From the NCBI GenBank assembly GCA_005877655.1, contig VBOC01000127.1, forward strand, positions 3,188 through 11,080: 7,893 nt of DNA, read 5' to 3'. The translations under genes and the position numbers were made by a program. The DNA comes from Ignavibacteria bacterium (GTDB taxonomy: Bacteria > Bacteroidota > Ignavibacteria > UBA10030 > SZUA-254). The notes beneath the pieces were generated by a model. That model was not told where the DNA came from and ran no database searches. It saw only the letters and a program-made list of their open reading frames with translations. Below are positions 6,664 to 7,893 of this stretch, piece after piece (within the stretch, counting starts at the first letter, position 1; every line of letters starts with the position of its first letter).

Positions 6664-7893
6664 GGGCGGCCGCCGTGTAACCGCTGATGACCGCGCCTTC
6701 GAGGGTGGCCGGCAGGCCGGTGTTCGTCCAGTCGCCCCCCAGAAAGAAGTTTCGGATCGGAGTTTCCGGAGAGGGGCGAAGGCTCTCCACATCGCATGTG
6801 GGGGAAAATGTCGCTCGTTTTTCCTTTAGTATAATTGAAGCGAGGAGTTTCGAGCCCGTCATCGTGGGGAACGCACTTCGGAGATCCTCAATTGCCATCG
6901 ATCGCAAATCCGCTCCCGGCAGGCCGATATACCGGCGGGCTCCGCTGATGACAGCCGTGACATAGCCGCCCGCTTTTTGATCTCCCCCCATGATCCTTCG
7001 CCGGTTGAAGACCCACTGAATCCTCCTCCCGATCAATCCCAGAAAATCCATCTCCATGAAATCCTTGTCGAACCAGAAATGGAAGGAGACAATGGGCGAG
7101 CTTTCAATCCGACCGAGGCCGCCGAACGGCTTTTCCCGTTTCAGCTTCCGGGGGATGATGCTTCCGAGCGAGAAATACGGCACGGTGCTGATCACCCAGG
7201 AGGGCCGGAGCTGCCTGCCGTCATTCAATACTACGGCGGAAACCTCAGACCCTTTGATTTCTAGCGATCTGACACGAGTGTTTTTCAAAAGCAACGCCCT
7301 TCTCGCGTTCAGGTAGTCGGAGGCGCCATCGACGTAGAGCTCCGACTGTCCGACAGACGGAAGCAGGATGGATGAGCCTGATGGTCCGCCCATTAATGCC
7401 AGTTTCAACGCGCGCGCAAAGAGGAGCGCAGATGATCTCTCGGGCGAATCGTTCATGACGGAGACGGCGATGGGATACCAGAGGCAACTCCTCGCCTCTT
7501 CGGATTGATCGAGGACAGACAACCACCCCTCCACCGTCATCGGTGCCAGCCTTCGCTCGGAGTGCTCATCAAACCCGGCCAGGGCGGAGGCAACATTCAT
7601 GAGCCTCCTCCGGTCCGGAAGGGTCAGGAGGTTCTTATGGAGAATGCTCCTTGCCAGCCGGAGTGGCTGTCTCATGCTCGGGATTTCGAATGATGTCATC
7701 CCCTTCACAGGATGGTTGAGAGGCAAACCGGCTTCCAGCCGCTTTCTCAGATGCGCGCTGGTCCCCGTCCGTTCGAGGTAATCGAGCACATGTCGGTTTG
7801 CGCCGATGAGAAGATGCTGGCCGTTATCGACCACATCTCCGGTCTTCCGGTCGACATATGAGTAACACCTCCCTCCGAGCCGCGGAGCCTGTT
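6653..7893 (-). CDS. hpnE: Squalene-associated FAD-dependent desaturase HpnE (hydroxysqualene dehydroxylase), 5' partial
   Basis: The visible 412 residues match the amine-oxidase/phytoene-desaturase fold of HpnE. In the HpnC-HpnD-HpnE route this enzyme reduces hydroxysqualene to squalene with FAD, replacing squalene synthase and supplying hopanoid precursors. The frame stays open to the window edge. The N-terminal GxGxxG dinucleotide-binding loop is missing, probably only some 30-40 residues. The next FAD element, RLGGRCYSY (4-12), and the family mark VDNGQHLLIG (21-30) are present. The C-terminal FAD block FFLGGDWTNTGLPATLEGAV (382-401) ends the enzyme in the usual way. A GTG at 7832-7834 is an internal codon and not the start, because conserved sequence continues upstream of it. 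If the common hpnC-hpnD-hpnE order holds, the partner genes lie beyond the right edge. Related carotenoid desaturases share the fold, but the DNGQH motif favours HpnE. Confidence 0.85.
   Translation of the reverse strand, partial: QAPRLGGRCYSYVDRKTGDVVDNGQHLLIGANRHVLDYLERTGTSAHLRKRLEAGLPLNHPVKGMTSFEIPSMRQPLRLARSILHKNLLTLPDRRRLMNVASALAGFDEHSERRLAPMTVEGWLSVLDQSEEARSCLWYPIAVSVMNDSPERSSALLFARALKLALMGGPSGSSILLPSVGQSELYVDGASDYLNARRALLLKNTRVRSLEIKGSEVSAVVLNDGRQLRPSWVISTVPYFSLGSIIPRKLKREKPFGGLGRIESSPIVSFHFWFDKDFMEMDFLGLIGRRIQWVFNRRRIMGGDQKAGGYVTAVISGARRYIGLPGADLRSMAIEDLRSAFPTMTGSKLLASIILKEKRATFSPTCDVESLRPSPETPIRNFFLGGDWTNTGLPATLEGAVISGYTAAARIR

Noticed and set aside
7505..7834. The GTG at 7834 as the real start of the FAD enzyme.
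   Set aside because: The conserved RLGGRCYSY FAD-binding segment continues in frame upstream to the window edge, so the gene is cut by the window.

Overview
The window holds ordinary bacterial housekeeping and accessory genes, packed tightly on both strands. It has five complete protein genes and two that run off the edges. I found no RNA genes, insertion sequences, CRISPR arrays or phage genes. Base composition is G/C-rich with G/C-biased third codon positions. Most starts lack a clear Shine-Dalgarno sequence. The one divergent intergenic region carries two promoter-like elements of the form TTG-N20-TAccTTGA, which resembles the -33/-7 promoter type of Bacteroidota. The first gene resembles the C-terminal domain of large PIG-L-family proteins that I associate with Bacteroidota and related phyla. 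Together these suggest a fairly high-GC member of the FCB/Bacteroidota side of the tree, but this is inference.

Layout, left to right. (1) A plus-strand pair: the 3' end of a probable PIG-L-family deacetylase (1-680) is followed with no gap by an APC-superfamily amino acid permease (681-2168). (2) A minus-strand run, read right to left: tyrS (5875-4589), an ABC exporter half-transporter with fused membrane and ATPase domains (4589-2718), and a lipoprotein MsrB methionine sulfoxide reductase (2670-2149). tyrS and the ABC gene share one base (TGATG), and only 47 nt separate the ABC gene from msrB, so one transcript is likely. The msrB 3' end overlaps the permease 3' end by 20 bp, tail to tail. 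(3) A 165-bp divergent promoter region (5876-6040). (4) A small multi-spanning membrane protein of unknown function on the plus strand (6041-6628). (5) Converging on it, the C-terminal 412 residues of an HpnE-type squalene-associated FAD-dependent amine-oxidase-fold enzyme (minus strand, 7893-6653), whose start lies outside the window. A GC-rich perfect 8-bp hairpin sits between the last two genes.

Functionally the window mixes translation (TyrRS), envelope oxidative repair (MsrB), export (ABC), amino acid uptake (APC) and isoprenoid lipid synthesis (HpnE). No single pathway links them. I see no convincing novel system. The points most worth a second look are the matched divergent promoters, the MsrB that lacks the usual resolving cysteine, and the unrecognised membrane protein with an intramembrane histidine pair.
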